Part shown: positions 35,798 through 45,306 of the stretch, piece by piece
Layout of the letters: each line of letters begins with the position of its first letter
How positions within the stretch are numbered: position 1 is the first letter of the stretch
Assembly (NCBI RefSeq): GCF_900109295.1
Contig: NZ_FOIZ01000002.1
Span: 496,001 to 560,000, forward strand
Reading direction: 5' to 3'
Source: Cognatiyoonia koreensis
GTDB lineage: Bacteria > Pseudomonadota > Alphaproteobacteria > Rhodobacterales > Rhodobacteraceae
Length of the DNA stretch: 64,000 bases
Translations under genes and position numbers: made by a program
Notes under the pieces: model-generated
Database searches by the model: none
What the model saw: the letters and a program-made list of their open reading frames with translations, nothing else
What the model was told of the DNA's origin: nothing

Positions 35798-37552
35798 ATG
35801 AGAAACAGGAAGGTCTTCGACGGCCAACGCGGGTTAGTCCTCGCAATATTCATAACCAGCATGTTCGTGAACATCCTGATTCTAACGGCACCCCTCTATA
35901 TGCTCCAGCTATTCTCGAAGGTGATGACCTCGGGAAGTCTGACAACTCTCGCTGCTCTCACGATTGGGGCAGCGATTGCACTTTTCTTCTACTTTACGTT
36001 TGACTGGCTGCGCCAACGGTTGGCCTCCCGGCTTGGGGCCCGCCTTGAAGTTGCCCATGGCCCGACAGTGATGTCAGGTCTGGTCGATGACCGCGAACTG
36101 TTCGATGCCGTTGGCAACCAGCCTGTGCGGGATCTTCAGGAGCTGCGCGGTTTCGTGACCAGCCCTTATTTCACGGCCCTTCTCGATGCACCGTGGTCCA
36201 TCATGTTTGTGGCGGTCATTTTTATGTTCCATCCGCTTTTGGGCTTTGTGGCGCTGGCTGGCATCCTGACCTTGCTGGCACTGGCAATCATGAACGAGCT
36301 GACCAGCCGCAACGTGAACAAACAAGGATCGGCAACAGCACAGAAAGCCAACCGCACGGCGGATGAGGTGTTTCGCAACGCCGACGTTGCTCGATCGATG
36401 GGCAAGACCCCTGCCCTGATCAAACGCTGGCGCGCAGAAGCCCTGAACGCCGTCGACTACGCCAATACAGCCAACAACCGGATTTCGTTCAGCACCTCCA
36501 TCGCCAAGTTCGTACGCATGGGTCTGCAAATCGCAATCATGGGCACAGGCGTTATTCTGGTGTTGCGCAACGAATTGTCGCCCGGCCTGATGCTGGCCGC
36601 CTCGATCCTGTTGGGTCGCGCAGCAGCCCCGGTCGAGCAGGCGATTTCCGGGTGGAGCGCATTCCTGCAAGTCCGCCAGTCCGTGCAACGGCTGAATTTC
36701 CTGTTTGCCCGCCGCGCCGCAACCAAAGACCTGATGGAACTGCCAGCGCCCGAAGGTTACCTGGCTGTTGAGGATGCGACCGTGATTGTGCCGGAACACC
36801 AGCAACCGCTTGTCTTTGGCGTTGATTTCCAGCTCAAGCCGGGCATGTCGCTGGGCCTGATCGGTCCCAGTGGTGCCGGCAAGACGACGCTGGCCCGCGC
36901 GATTGTCGGGTTACAACCTTTGACCCGCGGCTTCATTCGCATCGACGATTCCGCGCTGACCGACTGGCCTGTTGAACAGATTGGCCAGTACATCGGCTTT
37001 TTACCACAGCGGGTCGAACTGTTCGCTGGCACCATCGCTGAAAATATTGCGACGATGGACCCCGACGCAGCCCCGTCCCTGATTGTTGAGGCAGCGAAAA
37101 CCGCGCAAGTCCACGACCTGATCCTGAGTATGCCAAAGGGATATAACACTGACGTCGGCCAGATGGGTGAACGCCTGTCTGCCGGACAGCGTCAGCGGAT
37201 CGGTCTGGCCCGCGCCTTTTATGGCGATCGCAAACTGATTGTGCTGGATGAACCTAACGCGAACCTTGATCCCGATGGCGAACAGGCGCTGGCCCGTGCA
37301 ATCGGTACGGCGACAAGTCGCGGTGCAGTTGTCGTGATCGTAACCCACCGTCACAACATTTTGCGCCAACTGACGCATGCCGGTATGATGCAAGGTGGGC
37401 GTTTGGTGAAATTTGGTCCGTCCAAAGACGTTCTCAACGCGGCAACCACACCAATTGCCGAAGCAGCAAAAGCCGATGGGTCAAATGTCACCATGTTCCG
37501 GCGGCATTCGGGTGCGCAAACACAAGCAAAAGTAGTGGGAGAAAGCTCATGA
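35798..37552 (+). CDS. Type I secretion ABC transporter (permease/ATPase)
   Basis: A 584-residue PrtD/HlyB-type exporter. The N-terminal half has membrane helices (around 20-60, 140-180 and 250-300) and no C39 peptidase domain. The ATPase has Walker A GPSGAGKTT, signature LSAGQRQRIGLARAF and Walker B LIVLDEPNANLD. Proteins of this type export RTX proteins in one step with an HlyD adaptor and a TolC-like channel. It overlaps the adaptor gene by 4 bp and follows the RTX gene after a terminator and a 174-bp gap, so it is almost certainly that protein's exporter. Confidence 0.93.
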   Translation: MRNRKVFDGQRGLVLAIFITSMFVNILILTAPLYMLQLFSKVMTSGSLTTLAALTIGAAIALFFYFTFDWLRQRLASRLGARLEVAHGPTVMSGLVDDRELFDAVGNQPVRDLQELRGFVTSPYFTALLDAPWSIMFVAVIFMFHPLLGFVALAGILTLLALAIMNELTSRNVNKQGSATAQKANRTADEVFRNADVARSMGKTPALIKRWRAEALNAVDYANTANNRISFSTSIAKFVRMGLQIAIMGTGVILVLRNELSPGLMLAASILLGRAAAPVEQAISGWSAFLQVRQSVQRLNFLFARRAATKDLMELPAPEGYLAVEDATVIVPEHQQPLVFGVDFQLKPGMSLGLIGPSGAGKTTLARAIVGLQPLTRGFIRIDDSALTDWPVEQIGQYIGFLPQRVELFAGTIAENIATMDPDAAPSLIVEAAKTAQVHDLILSMPKGYNTDVGQMGERLSAGQRQRIGLARAFYGDRKLIVLDEPNANLDPDGEQALARAIGTATSRGAVVVIVTHRHNILRQLTHAGMMQGGRLVKFGPSKDVLNAATTPIAEAAKADGSNVTMFRRHSGAQTQAKVVGESS

Positions 37553-38925
37553 CACGCGCTGTAGCACCCCAAGCCAAGGCAACGGATGTCGGTTTTTCAG
37601 ACACGATGCCCAAGAAAACGAACATGCCGGAACCAAAACTCGGAATCAGCGGACTCGTGTTTACAATGCTGATCCTGATCGTTGCCCTTGTCGGTGGGAT
37701 TGGCACCTGGGCCGTCACAGTTCCGATGCGAAGTGCGGTTGTTGCATCAGGAAAATTCGAAGTGCTGGGCGACCGATTGATCGTGCAGCATATGGATGGC
37801 GGCATCGTTAACGAAATTAACGTCAAGGATGGCGATATCGTTGCTGCGGGTGACGTAATTGCCAAGTTGGACTCGACCCGATCAACGGCGTCCCTTGGTA
37901 TCCTGAAAGGTCAACTTGCCAGTGCGCTTGCCGAAGGGGCAAGGCTGGAGGCTGAGTTTACCTGGGCAGATACAATGACATTGCCCAACGCGTTGGAGCA
38001 GATGATTGAAGAAGAGCCGTTGCTTGCCAAGACGGTTGCACTTCAGAACGAAGTTCTGGCGGCCAATCTTGATAACGTCTCGGGTCAGATCCAGATTTTG
38101 GAGAACCGGATCGGACAGCTGCGCGGTCAGGACGAAGGCACAACGCGCCGCCTCGAAACACTTGAACAGCAGCTTGCGTTGGCGACAAGCGAGCTTGAAG
38201 GTCAGGAAAAGCTTTTTGATGAAGGGCTGATTACAAAGCAGCGCTATCTTGAAATGCTGCGCGATCAGACAGCGATCTTGGGTGAAATCCAAATCATCGA
38301 AAGCGAGCGCCAGACAACGCTGCAGCAAATCTCTGAACAGGAAGAGCGCATCTTGCAGGTTCGTCGTGACTGGATGACCCAGATCAGCGAACAACGCCAA
38401 GCAAATGAAGCCGAGGTGTTTGACCTTGAGCAACGTGTCTTTGCTATCGCAGATCAGCTGAAGCGCCACACAATTCTGGCCCCAGTCGATGGTCGGATTG
38501 TTGAATCAACGATCAATACGCTTGGCCAGGTCATCGAAGCTGGTCAGCGCCTTGTCGAAATTGTGCCAACAGATAGCGAGTTCGTCGTCGCTGTGAGCAT
38601 TCTACCGCAGGACATCAATGAGGTGCGTGAAGGCGGTGAAGCCAGAATTCGACTGACCGCTTACAATTTTCGCACCACGCCCACGATACTCGGGGACGTG
38701 ATCTATGTTGCCCCGGATGTGACCGTCAACAACGAAACTGGCGAGCAATTCTATCGTGCACATATCCGTGTGCATGAAGACGAGCTTGCCGCTTTGACAC
38801 AAGTCGAGGTCCAGCCAGGAATGCCCGCACAAGCCATGCTGACCACAGGTGAGCAGACTTTGGCGGACTATTTGCTTGCTCCGGTTATTGGTGGATTTGA
38901 AACCGCGCTGGTTGAAGCAGAATAG
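37549..38925 (+). CDS. HlyD-family type I secretion adaptor
   Basis: A 458-residue membrane fusion protein. One N-terminal transmembrane helix (about 35-57) is followed by a lipoyl-like half (VQHMDGGIVNEINVKDGDIV), a long coiled coil (about 115-300, rich in Leu/Gln/Glu) and the second lipoyl half (HTILAPVDGRIVESTINTLGQVIEAGQ). The C-terminal beta-barrel ends with VQPGMPAQAMLTTGEQT. It would link the inner-membrane ABC protein to an outer-membrane channel. No TolC homologue is in the window, so the channel must be encoded elsewhere. Confidence 0.93.
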   Translation: MTRAVAPQAKATDVGFSDTMPKKTNMPEPKLGISGLVFTMLILIVALVGGIGTWAVTVPMRSAVVASGKFEVLGDRLIVQHMDGGIVNEINVKDGDIVAAGDVIAKLDSTRSTASLGILKGQLASALAEGARLEAEFTWADTMTLPNALEQMIEEEPLLAKTVALQNEVLAANLDNVSGQIQILENRIGQLRGQDEGTTRRLETLEQQLALATSELEGQEKLFDEGLITKQRYLEMLRDQTAILGEIQIIESERQTTLQQISEQEERILQVRRDWMTQISEQRQANEAEVFDLEQRVFAIADQLKRHTILAPVDGRIVESTINTLGQVIEAGQRLVEIVPTDSEFVVAVSILPQDINEVREGGEARIRLTAYNFRTTPTILGDVIYVAPDVTVNNETGEQFYRAHIRVHEDELAALTQVEVQPGMPAQAMLTTGEQTLADYLLAPVIGGFETALVEAE

Positions 38926-39035
38926 CGCGCGCGATCCTTGCCGGATTGGTCAAAAATCGAACAATTGCTTGCGTTTTGATGCAAAGTTCCTGACACGGTG
39001 AGCGTGACAACCGTTTCTTGGTGGACCCGCACTGC

Positions 39036-40151
39036 ATGATAGTGACGAACAACAGTTGCCTGCGGATGCTTGCCATTACTGTGCGTGCTGATATCGGCGG
39101 CGGTCCTGAACATCTTTTTCAGCTTGGGTCAAACTTCAGTGCGGATGTCGATCTATTGATCGCCTGCCCGAACGAACCCCCTTATTGGGACCGCTTCACA
39201 AGCATTGTCGGCCCGCAAAACATGACGGTGATACCCCATCGCGCGTTCAGTTTCAGCGTCTTGTTTCGCCTCGCCCGCTATATTCGTGCGCGAAAGGTGG
39301 ATGTTATTCATTCACATGGAAAGGGTGCTGGACTTTATGGCCGCGCCCTAAGCTTGCTGACTGGTGCCAAAAGCCTCCATACATTTCACGGGCTGCATGT
39401 CGGCGAATACGGGCCCGCCAAAAAGTGGATGTATCTGACACTGGAACGTCTCATGGGATTACTGACAGCGGCCACAATCACTGTATCGGAGAGTGAGCGC
39501 CGGGCGATCCTTGCCCATGGACTGGTGACGCCTACGAAATTGTATCTTGTTCAAAATGGCGTCGTCGTGCCCGAAACATTACGGCCAGAGGTGAAGAACG
39601 ATATTCTGCGTATCATCGCAGTCAGCCGGTTCGACTTTCAAAAGAACGCTGACCTGCTGATCGATATCGCTGCAGGATTGAAGAAGACTGGGAAACCTTT
39701 CCACCTTACAATCCTGGGGCAAGGCGAAGGCTATGATGCAATCGCCACGCGTATCGTGCAAGAAGGATTAACCCAGAATTTGACCTTGGCAGGGCCCCAC
39801 TCCACGCCCCGTGATGTCTTTCGAAAAAACCATTTCTTTCTTTCCACATCTCGTTGGGAAGGTATGCCTCTGGCCGTTCTCGAGGCGATGTCGGAAGGGC
39901 TCTGTCCTGTTGTTACGCGGGTAAACGGACATGTCGACTTGATCGATAGCGGGACGAACGGCCTTTTGTTTGAAACGGCTGAGGAAGCGGTCGAGGCACT
40001 TGTCAGCACTTCTGCGAATGAACGTAGCCGCATGGGCGATTGCGCACGCCAAAATGTTGCCGAAAATTACGCCGTCTCGCGCATGGCCGCAGCGACCGAG
40101 AGCATTGCAGCAAGCCTTGTGAGCAAACAAGCGGTCACACCTCATGCCTGA
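39036..40151 (+). CDS. Glycosyltransferase family 4
   Basis: A 371-residue GT-B enzyme. The N-terminal half has AITVRADIGGGPEHLFQL, the acceptor-side loop of GT4 enzymes, and the C-terminal donor domain has AVSRFDFQKNADLLID and STSRWEGMPLAVLEAMSEG, where the Glu pair of the E-x7-E type contacts the nucleotide sugar. It is predicted to be cytoplasmic and membrane-associated, adding one sugar to the lipid-linked EPS unit. The start is uncertain: ATG 39036 is used, but TTG 39018 and ATG 39066 are possible. It overlaps the next transferase by 8 bp. Confidence 0.85.
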   Translation: MIVTNNSCLRMLAITVRADIGGGPEHLFQLGSNFSADVDLLIACPNEPPYWDRFTSIVGPQNMTVIPHRAFSFSVLFRLARYIRARKVDVIHSHGKGAGLYGRALSLLTGAKSLHTFHGLHVGEYGPAKKWMYLTLERLMGLLTAATITVSESERRAILAHGLVTPTKLYLVQNGVVVPETLRPEVKNDILRIIAVSRFDFQKNADLLIDIAAGLKKTGKPFHLTILGQGEGYDAIATRIVQEGLTQNLTLAGPHSTPRDVFRKNHFFLSTSRWEGMPLAVLEAMSEGLCPVVTRVNGHVDLIDSGTNGLLFETAEEAVEALVSTSANERSRMGDCARQNVAENYAVSRMAAATESIAASLVSKQAVTPHA

Positions 40152-41277
40152 ACGTTCTGATCAGCCGCAGAAAGTTGCCATCGTGCACTACTGGCTTGTC
40201 AGTATGCGCGGCGGCGAGAAGGTTCTGGAAGAAATCTGCAAGCTGTTCCCTGACGCAGATATTTTTACTCATGTCGTAGATCGCCAGAGGATTTCTGACA
40301 CGATCCTGTCGCACAAGATAACCGAGACTTTCATTGGGCGCCTGCCATTCGCAAAACGGCTTTACCAGAAGTATCTTCCCTTCATGCCGCGTGCGTTAGA
40401 GTCAATTGATCTGTCGGGATATGATCTTGTGATTTCGGCAGAGGCTGGACCAGCGAAAGGTGTTATCTGCGACCCGGATGCGCTGCACGTCTGCTATTGT
40501 CATTCGCCAATGCGATACCTGTGGGATCAATATCATATCTACAAGAACCAATCAGGCATTCTTACGCGTACATTCCTAAGTCTTTTGGCACCGCGACTGC
40601 GTTTGTGGGACGCTGTGGCGGCAAATCGGGTTGACCTGTTTATCGCAAATTCCGCGTTCGTTGCGCGCCGGATCAAGAAAACGTGGCGACGCGATGCGAC
40701 CGTCATCCATCCACCCGTAGATTTTCAGGCGTTTGCGAGGAATGATGATCTTGAGAGTGACGATTTCTACCTCTGTGCCGGCGAATTGGTCAGCTACAAA
40801 CGGCCAGATCTTATCGTTGACGCATTCAACAAGTCCGGCCGTAGACTCGTTGTCATTGGTGAGGGTGGTGCAGAGAAAATGCTTCGCGCAAAGGCTGCAT
40901 CCAATGTGACTTTTCTTGGACGCGTCGATTCACAGACGCTCAAAGACCATTACGCGCGGTGTAAGGCCCTCGTTTTTGCGGGTGTGGAGGACTTTGGTAT
41001 TGTCCCGCTCGAAGTGATGTCCTCTGGGCGACCTGTCATTGCATACGCCAAAGGTGGTGCGACAGAAACGGTCATTGATGGGAAGACCGGCGTGCTGTTT
41101 GACAAACAAACGGTTGACGCAGTCAACGATGCGATTTCACGAGCCGAAACGATAGATTTTGATCCCAAAATCATCGCTGAGCACGCGAAGAGATTCGATG
41201 GTCCAATTTTTCAAAGTGCCTTGCGCAACTTCATCGAACGGGCTTGGTCCGCGCATCGCGCCAAGATCTCGCGATGA
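40144..41277 (+). CDS. Glycosyltransferase family 4, WbaZ-like mannosyltransferase
   Basis: A 377-residue GT-B enzyme. The opening HYWLVSMRGGEKVLEEICKLFPDADIFTHV and the central CYCHSPMRYLWDQYHIY are typical of the WbaZ subfamily, which adds mannose from GDP-mannose. The donor site includes CAGELVSYKRPDLIVDAF and AGVEDFGIVPLEVMSSGRP. Together with manC in the same locus this points to a mannose residue in the repeat unit. The start overlaps the previous gene by 8 bp and the stop overlaps the flippase start (ATGA). Confidence 0.85.
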   Translation: MPERSDQPQKVAIVHYWLVSMRGGEKVLEEICKLFPDADIFTHVVDRQRISDTILSHKITETFIGRLPFAKRLYQKYLPFMPRALESIDLSGYDLVISAEAGPAKGVICDPDALHVCYCHSPMRYLWDQYHIYKNQSGILTRTFLSLLAPRLRLWDAVAANRVDLFIANSAFVARRIKKTWRRDATVIHPPVDFQAFARNDDLESDDFYLCAGELVSYKRPDLIVDAFNKSGRRLVVIGEGGAEKMLRAKAASNVTFLGRVDSQTLKDHYARCKALVFAGVEDFGIVPLEVMSSGRPVIAYAKGGATETVIDGKTGVLFDKQTVDAVNDAISRAETIDFDPKIIAEHAKRFDGPIFQSALRNFIERAWSAHRAKISR

Positions 41278-42539
41278 TCAAAAAGACATTTCAAACTATC
41301 GGTATAAGGCTCATCGGAACCGCCGCCACCTTCGCGCTTAGTGTGTTCGTGGCACGTGGTCTTGGCCCAGACGGTGCTGGATATTTTTTTTACGGCCTTG
41401 CGGTGATGGTTGGGGCGGCGACGCTTGGCAGACTTGGTTTGACAGAAGTCGCGGTAAGATTTGTTTCAGCGAATACAGGTCCGGATAATGCCGCAGGAGC
41501 GTATGCAGTAACGGCGCTTGCGATCGTTGCTATTCTAAGCATAGCAGTCGCGCTGTTTGTCTGGATACTTGGGCCAGTTGTGATGACCTATTTCAACCCG
41601 AACGGAGCCGCATTTGGTTTGGCCATCGCCCAGTTAGCCTACGCGATCCCCGCAGTGGCCATGACAGTCGTGCTTTGTGGGGTTCTGCAGGGGTACCGTC
41701 GCCCCGTCACCGCATCGTTTCTCGAAACAGGCTTCGTTCCGCTTCTGGTCCTTCTTGGTGCGATTACGCTGAAGACAGACAATTTGTCCTCATTCATTGG
41801 CTTATACGTTGGGGCAAGTATGCTAGGGCTTATTTGCGCTACTGTTCTTGCAATGCGGCAGGCAGGACCTGGGGCGATGTTGTCCGCGAACAAGGCACGG
41901 GAATTGGTCCACGCCGGGCATCCGCTGCTTAGCGTGAACATGATGGGGTACATCATTCGTTTCGCCCCGCTTCTTTGTCTCGGAATATTTGCGACACCTT
42001 CAGATACGGGCGTCTACGCCATTGTCATTCGTTTGGGATTGATTTTCGGGATTATTCTGCAATCCCTTAACAATGTACTAAGGCCCGCGTTTGCAGTTGC
42101 CCATCAGACCGGAGCGCTCGTGGATTTGCAGCGTCAGATTCAGTCCGGCGGACTTTTCCTTCTTGCAATTGGCCTGCCGCTGATCGCTGGCACAATGTTT
42201 TTCCGCCAACCGATCCTTTTGCTGTTTGGTCCTGAATTTGTAGGCGGAGGGTTGGCGCTTGTTATTCTTCTCCTTGGTCAGACCGTAAACCTCATCACAG
42301 CCTCATCAGGGGCGATTTTGGCGATGACCGGAAACGAACGGACGTTGCGCACATATACCTTCATCACCGCGCTCCTGTGCATTCTGCTATCCGTTGCGCT
42401 GATTCCGCCTTTCGGTCTGATCGGGGCTGCGTCGGCAACTGCGCTGACAATTGCATTGCAAGGCTTACTTGCCGCGGGCGGCGTCTATCGCAAAGTCGGC
42501 GTTTGGCCATTTGTCTCATTTCAGTCTATCCAACACTAA
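41274..42539 (+). CDS. wzx: Polysaccharide flippase, Wzx-like (MOP superfamily)
   Basis: A 421-residue polytopic membrane protein with about 12 predicted helices. The N-terminal GIRLIGTAATFALSVFVARGLGPDGAG matches the first helix and loop of polysaccharide flippases (a family-typical LGPxxxG). It would flip the undecaprenyl-linked oligosaccharide to the periplasm. It sits between the glycosyltransferases and the sulfotransferases. ATG 41274 overlaps the preceding stop. Sequence similarity in this family is low, so it is named from topology and context together. Confidence 0.85.
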   Translation: MIKKTFQTIGIRLIGTAATFALSVFVARGLGPDGAGYFFYGLAVMVGAATLGRLGLTEVAVRFVSANTGPDNAAGAYAVTALAIVAILSIAVALFVWILGPVVMTYFNPNGAAFGLAIAQLAYAIPAVAMTVVLCGVLQGYRRPVTASFLETGFVPLLVLLGAITLKTDNLSSFIGLYVGASMLGLICATVLAMRQAGPGAMLSANKARELVHAGHPLLSVNMMGYIIRFAPLLCLGIFATPSDTGVYAIVIRLGLIFGIILQSLNNVLRPAFAVAHQTGALVDLQRQIQSGGLFLLAIGLPLIAGTMFFRQPILLLFGPEFVGGGLALVILLLGQTVNLITASSGAILAMTGNERTLRTYTFITALLCILLSVALIPPFGLIGAASATALTIALQGLLAAGGVYRKVGVWPFVSFQSIQH

Positions 42540-42541
42540 CC

Positions 42542-43471
42542 ATGACCACACCGCACGGACCACATTTCCTCGGAATTGGCGCTCAACGCGCCGGAACGAC
42601 GTGGGTACATCAAATGCTGTTCGGAAACCCAAGTGTGTGGTTACCACCGATCAAGGAATTGCATCATTTCGATTTATTCGACCAATCCGGCAATCTGATC
42701 AGTGATCGATTGCACGACCATCGTGCATCACGCATACGCGCTTGGGCGAAGCAACCGTGGCACAAAGAAATGCGCAATCCGTTCAGGCCAGAGGGGCGGG
42801 AGCGGTTCGCGGACGTCTGGGCGATGGCCCGGTACGAACTTACGACAGTATTAAGCAAACCAACTGTCACCAACTATCTGAAGCTGTTCGAGAATGCTCG
42901 GAGACGCGGACGGATCGCGGGTGAAATCACACCTGCCTATGCAACGCTGAAACCTCATCAGGTTGCCGAAATCAAGGACGCGGTTGGACCCGACTTGAAA
43001 GTTTTCTTCATCTTACGCGATCCGATTGACCGTATGTGGTCGCATGCAACCAAACATTTCGTGCGGACAAGAGGCAAACGCCCCGGCGAAGTCGATCACG
43101 CAGACTACCTCGCGTTCGTGAAAAGCGTACCGTGCCAGATCAGGACGGATTATGCGACGACGCTTGCCACGTGGCGAAGCGTATTTGGAGATGCAAACGT
43201 CCTGACCTGCTATTTTGACGATATTCGAGACGCACCTCAGGATCTGCTTGATCAGATCGAAACGTTTCTTGGTGTACCCAGCGACAGGCGACGACCGCTG
43301 CTGCCAGCCAACAATTCCTACCGCAACAAGGACGACGGTATTCCCCCAATGCTGCGCCCATGGCTTTCCCATTTCAGCATGCAACAATGTATGGCGTTAG
43401 CAGAACGTGATCCGCATCCGCATATAATGCGGTGGATGGAACGCGCCAAAGAGATGGCGCAGAATGTTTGA
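42542..43471 (+). CDS. Sulfotransferase 1 (PAPS-dependent)
   Basis: A 309-residue cytoplasmic sulfotransferase. The 5'-phosphosulfate loop is GIGAQRAGTTWVHQML (about 10-25), and the 3'-phosphate site is FILRDPIDRMWSHATKHF (about 158-175) with the conserved Arg-Asp-Pro and downstream Ser. The C-terminal PANNSYRNKDDGIPP resembles heparan sulfate/NodH-like carbohydrate enzymes. It probably sulfates a sugar of the EPS unit before flipping. It starts 2 bp after the flippase stop and overlaps the second sulfotransferase by 8 bp. Confidence 0.9.
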   Translation: MTTPHGPHFLGIGAQRAGTTWVHQMLFGNPSVWLPPIKELHHFDLFDQSGNLISDRLHDHRASRIRAWAKQPWHKEMRNPFRPEGRERFADVWAMARYELTTVLSKPTVTNYLKLFENARRRGRIAGEITPAYATLKPHQVAEIKDAVGPDLKVFFILRDPIDRMWSHATKHFVRTRGKRPGEVDHADYLAFVKSVPCQIRTDYATTLATWRSVFGDANVLTCYFDDIRDAPQDLLDQIETFLGVPSDRRRPLLPANNSYRNKDDGIPPMLRPWLSHFSMQQCMALAERDPHPHIMRWMERAKEMAQNV

Positions 43472-44471
43472 TTATTGCTTCATATCCTACATCAGCCGAT
43501 CAGGGTCTACGCTGCTCGCGCATCTGCTAAGCGATCGATTTCAGGTCTGCGTCACACCAGAAGGGTCGTTTCCAGCAGAAATGCTTGGTGTTAACGGCTT
43601 TGCACCAGTTGAACTTAAAACCGCAGCCAGCGCGGCAAGTTATCTTGATGCACTTACAAGCGTGTCAAAACTCGCGTCTTGGAATATCGAACCAACGATC
43701 ACGAACTCATTGCCGGTAGATGGCGTTACGATCTTTCAGGGCTTGCTTCGTCAATACCGCGACACCTTTTTCCCCAGTGACCAAATGATCTGCTACAAGG
43801 GCGATCCAGTCATGCCATGGGAGATCACCAAGGCCCTGTCGTACCACCGATCGGCGGGCGCGATCGTTATTCTGCGTGATCCAAGGGCCATTCTACATTC
43901 ACAGTTGAACGCAGCGTATGCATACCGTGGCGGGAAGTTCAGCCATGCCGTTGCGCAAAACGCACGCGAATGGGCTCAAATGGTATCAGCCATTGAAGCG
44001 CTGGCCGACGATCCCCGAGTTCATGTTGTGCGATATGAAGAACTGGTGACTGACACGGACGCTGCACTTGCCAAGTTGGCGGCATTTCTAGAAGTGCGAT
44101 GCCGCGATAAGGCGCAGGAAAGGGGCTTTGCTGACACAATCGCTGATGAAGAGCGGCACTTGCATGTGCGCGCAACCGAAGCTCCTGACGCATCCCGATT
44201 GGACGCATGGCGCACGACGCTTGATCCGCGCAAGCAGGCATTGCTGGAACAGTTGATCGGAGAACAGATGCGACGCCATGGGTATCAACCTGACGCACCT
44301 ATTTCAATTAGCCGCCTTTCTGTTTGGGGGTCCGTCGCACTGGACTATTTCGCGAAACTGACGCAGGCAGCACGCCGTCACGGAAAAACATCTGTAACTA
44401 ATCCGCACTATTTTTTACAAAAGGTAACAGCACGTTTGAAGCCGCGACAAAGTGGGGACGCGGATGGTTGA
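43464..44471 (+). CDS. Sulfotransferase 2
   Basis: A 335-residue sulfotransferase-fold protein, only distantly similar to its neighbours. The phosphosulfate loop is ISYISRSGSTLLAHLLSD (7-24), and the 3'-phosphate motif is VILRDPRAILHSQLNAAY. It has a central VHVVRYEELVTD segment typical of Stf0-like enzymes. Substrate unknown, presumably a different position or sugar from that of the first enzyme. Overlaps of 8 bp on both sides place it in one transcript with the other two sulfotransferases. Confidence 0.88.
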   Translation: MFDYCFISYISRSGSTLLAHLLSDRFQVCVTPEGSFPAEMLGVNGFAPVELKTAASAASYLDALTSVSKLASWNIEPTITNSLPVDGVTIFQGLLRQYRDTFFPSDQMICYKGDPVMPWEITKALSYHRSAGAIVILRDPRAILHSQLNAAYAYRGGKFSHAVAQNAREWAQMVSAIEALADDPRVHVVRYEELVTDTDAALAKLAAFLEVRCRDKAQERGFADTIADEERHLHVRATEAPDASRLDAWRTTLDPRKQALLEQLIGEQMRRHGYQPDAPISISRLSVWGSVALDYFAKLTQAARRHGKTSVTNPHYFLQKVTARLKPRQSGDADG

Positions 44472-45306
44472 CTATACGTTAGTCTACATTGGCCCAATCG
44501 GATTTAGCGGTTCGACTTTGCTGGATGTCGCCTTGGCCCAAGGCGATGATGTATTTAGTATGGGCGAGGTCTTTCAGATCGCTGAGTGGATGCGCGAAAA
44601 CCACCTTTGCACCTGTCGCAAACCTATTGGCGAATGCGCCTTCTGGCCAGGTGTCTTGAAAGACATCACGCCAAACGCGTTGGCGACACCGGCAGGCATC
44701 GGGCGTGAGGATTTAAGAGCACGTACCATCTCAACAGATGAAGAAACATCGCGATACGTCGCAGCGCATTGGGATCTCATAGATAGGGTCGCCGAAGCTT
44801 CTGGTGCTCGATTGATTATTGATGGGTCAAAGCATCTTTGGCGATTGAAGCTTTTGGCCGATGCGAGGCCGGACAAGATCAAGTTCATCCAGCTTTGTCG
44901 CGATCCTTTGGCCGTGATGCAATCAGCGAAGATACCAAAGGCGCGATTAGCTGTTTCGAGCACTGCGATGACCAAACCAAGTTCTGGCTTGCGAACGCTT
45001 ACAAAGTGGATTTTGTCGCATCGTGCAGCTCGCCAGTTTGCTGATCAAAATAGGATTCCACGATTATCTGTGTCGTACGACAGGCTGACACACGAGCCAG
45101 AAAAGTCCTTATCGGCAATTTGTGACTGGATCGGCATGTCCTACGATCCTGCAATGTTAACGCTCAAAACCCCGGACCTTCACAATATTGCTGGAAGTCG
45201 GTGGCGACTGACCAAGGATCAATCCACGATCTCTCCCGCGTCAGATACGGGTCGGAACAGCTTGATTTCTAAGACTGCGACGGCTCTGGCGGGTCTTTCT
45301 CGATGA
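44464..45306 (+). CDS. Sulfotransferase 3
   Basis: A 280-residue sulfotransferase. The loop IGPIGFSGSTLLDVALAQ (10-27) binds the phosphosulfate, and LCRDPLAVMQSAK supplies the 3'-phosphate site. A Cys-rich segment, HLCTCRKPIGECAFW (about 50-64), is typical of this subgroup and may bind metal or form a disulfide. ATG 44464 overlaps the preceding gene by 8 bp; the GTG at 44452 is a less likely start. Overlap with the following GT2 gene is 4 bp. Confidence 0.87.
   Translation: MVDYTLVYIGPIGFSGSTLLDVALAQGDDVFSMGEVFQIAEWMRENHLCTCRKPIGECAFWPGVLKDITPNALATPAGIGREDLRARTISTDEETSRYVAAHWDLIDRVAEASGARLIIDGSKHLWRLKLLADARPDKIKFIQLCRDPLAVMQSAKIPKARLAVSSTAMTKPSSGLRTLTKWILSHRAARQFADQNRIPRLSVSYDRLTHEPEKSLSAICDWIGMSYDPAMLTLKTPDLHNIAGSRWRLTKDQSTISPASDTGRNSLISKTATALAGLSR

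Noticed and set aside
36074-36805. 243-residue minus-strand open frame opposite the ABC exporter
   Set aside because: Cys/His/Gln-rich shadow of a well-defined transporter gene.
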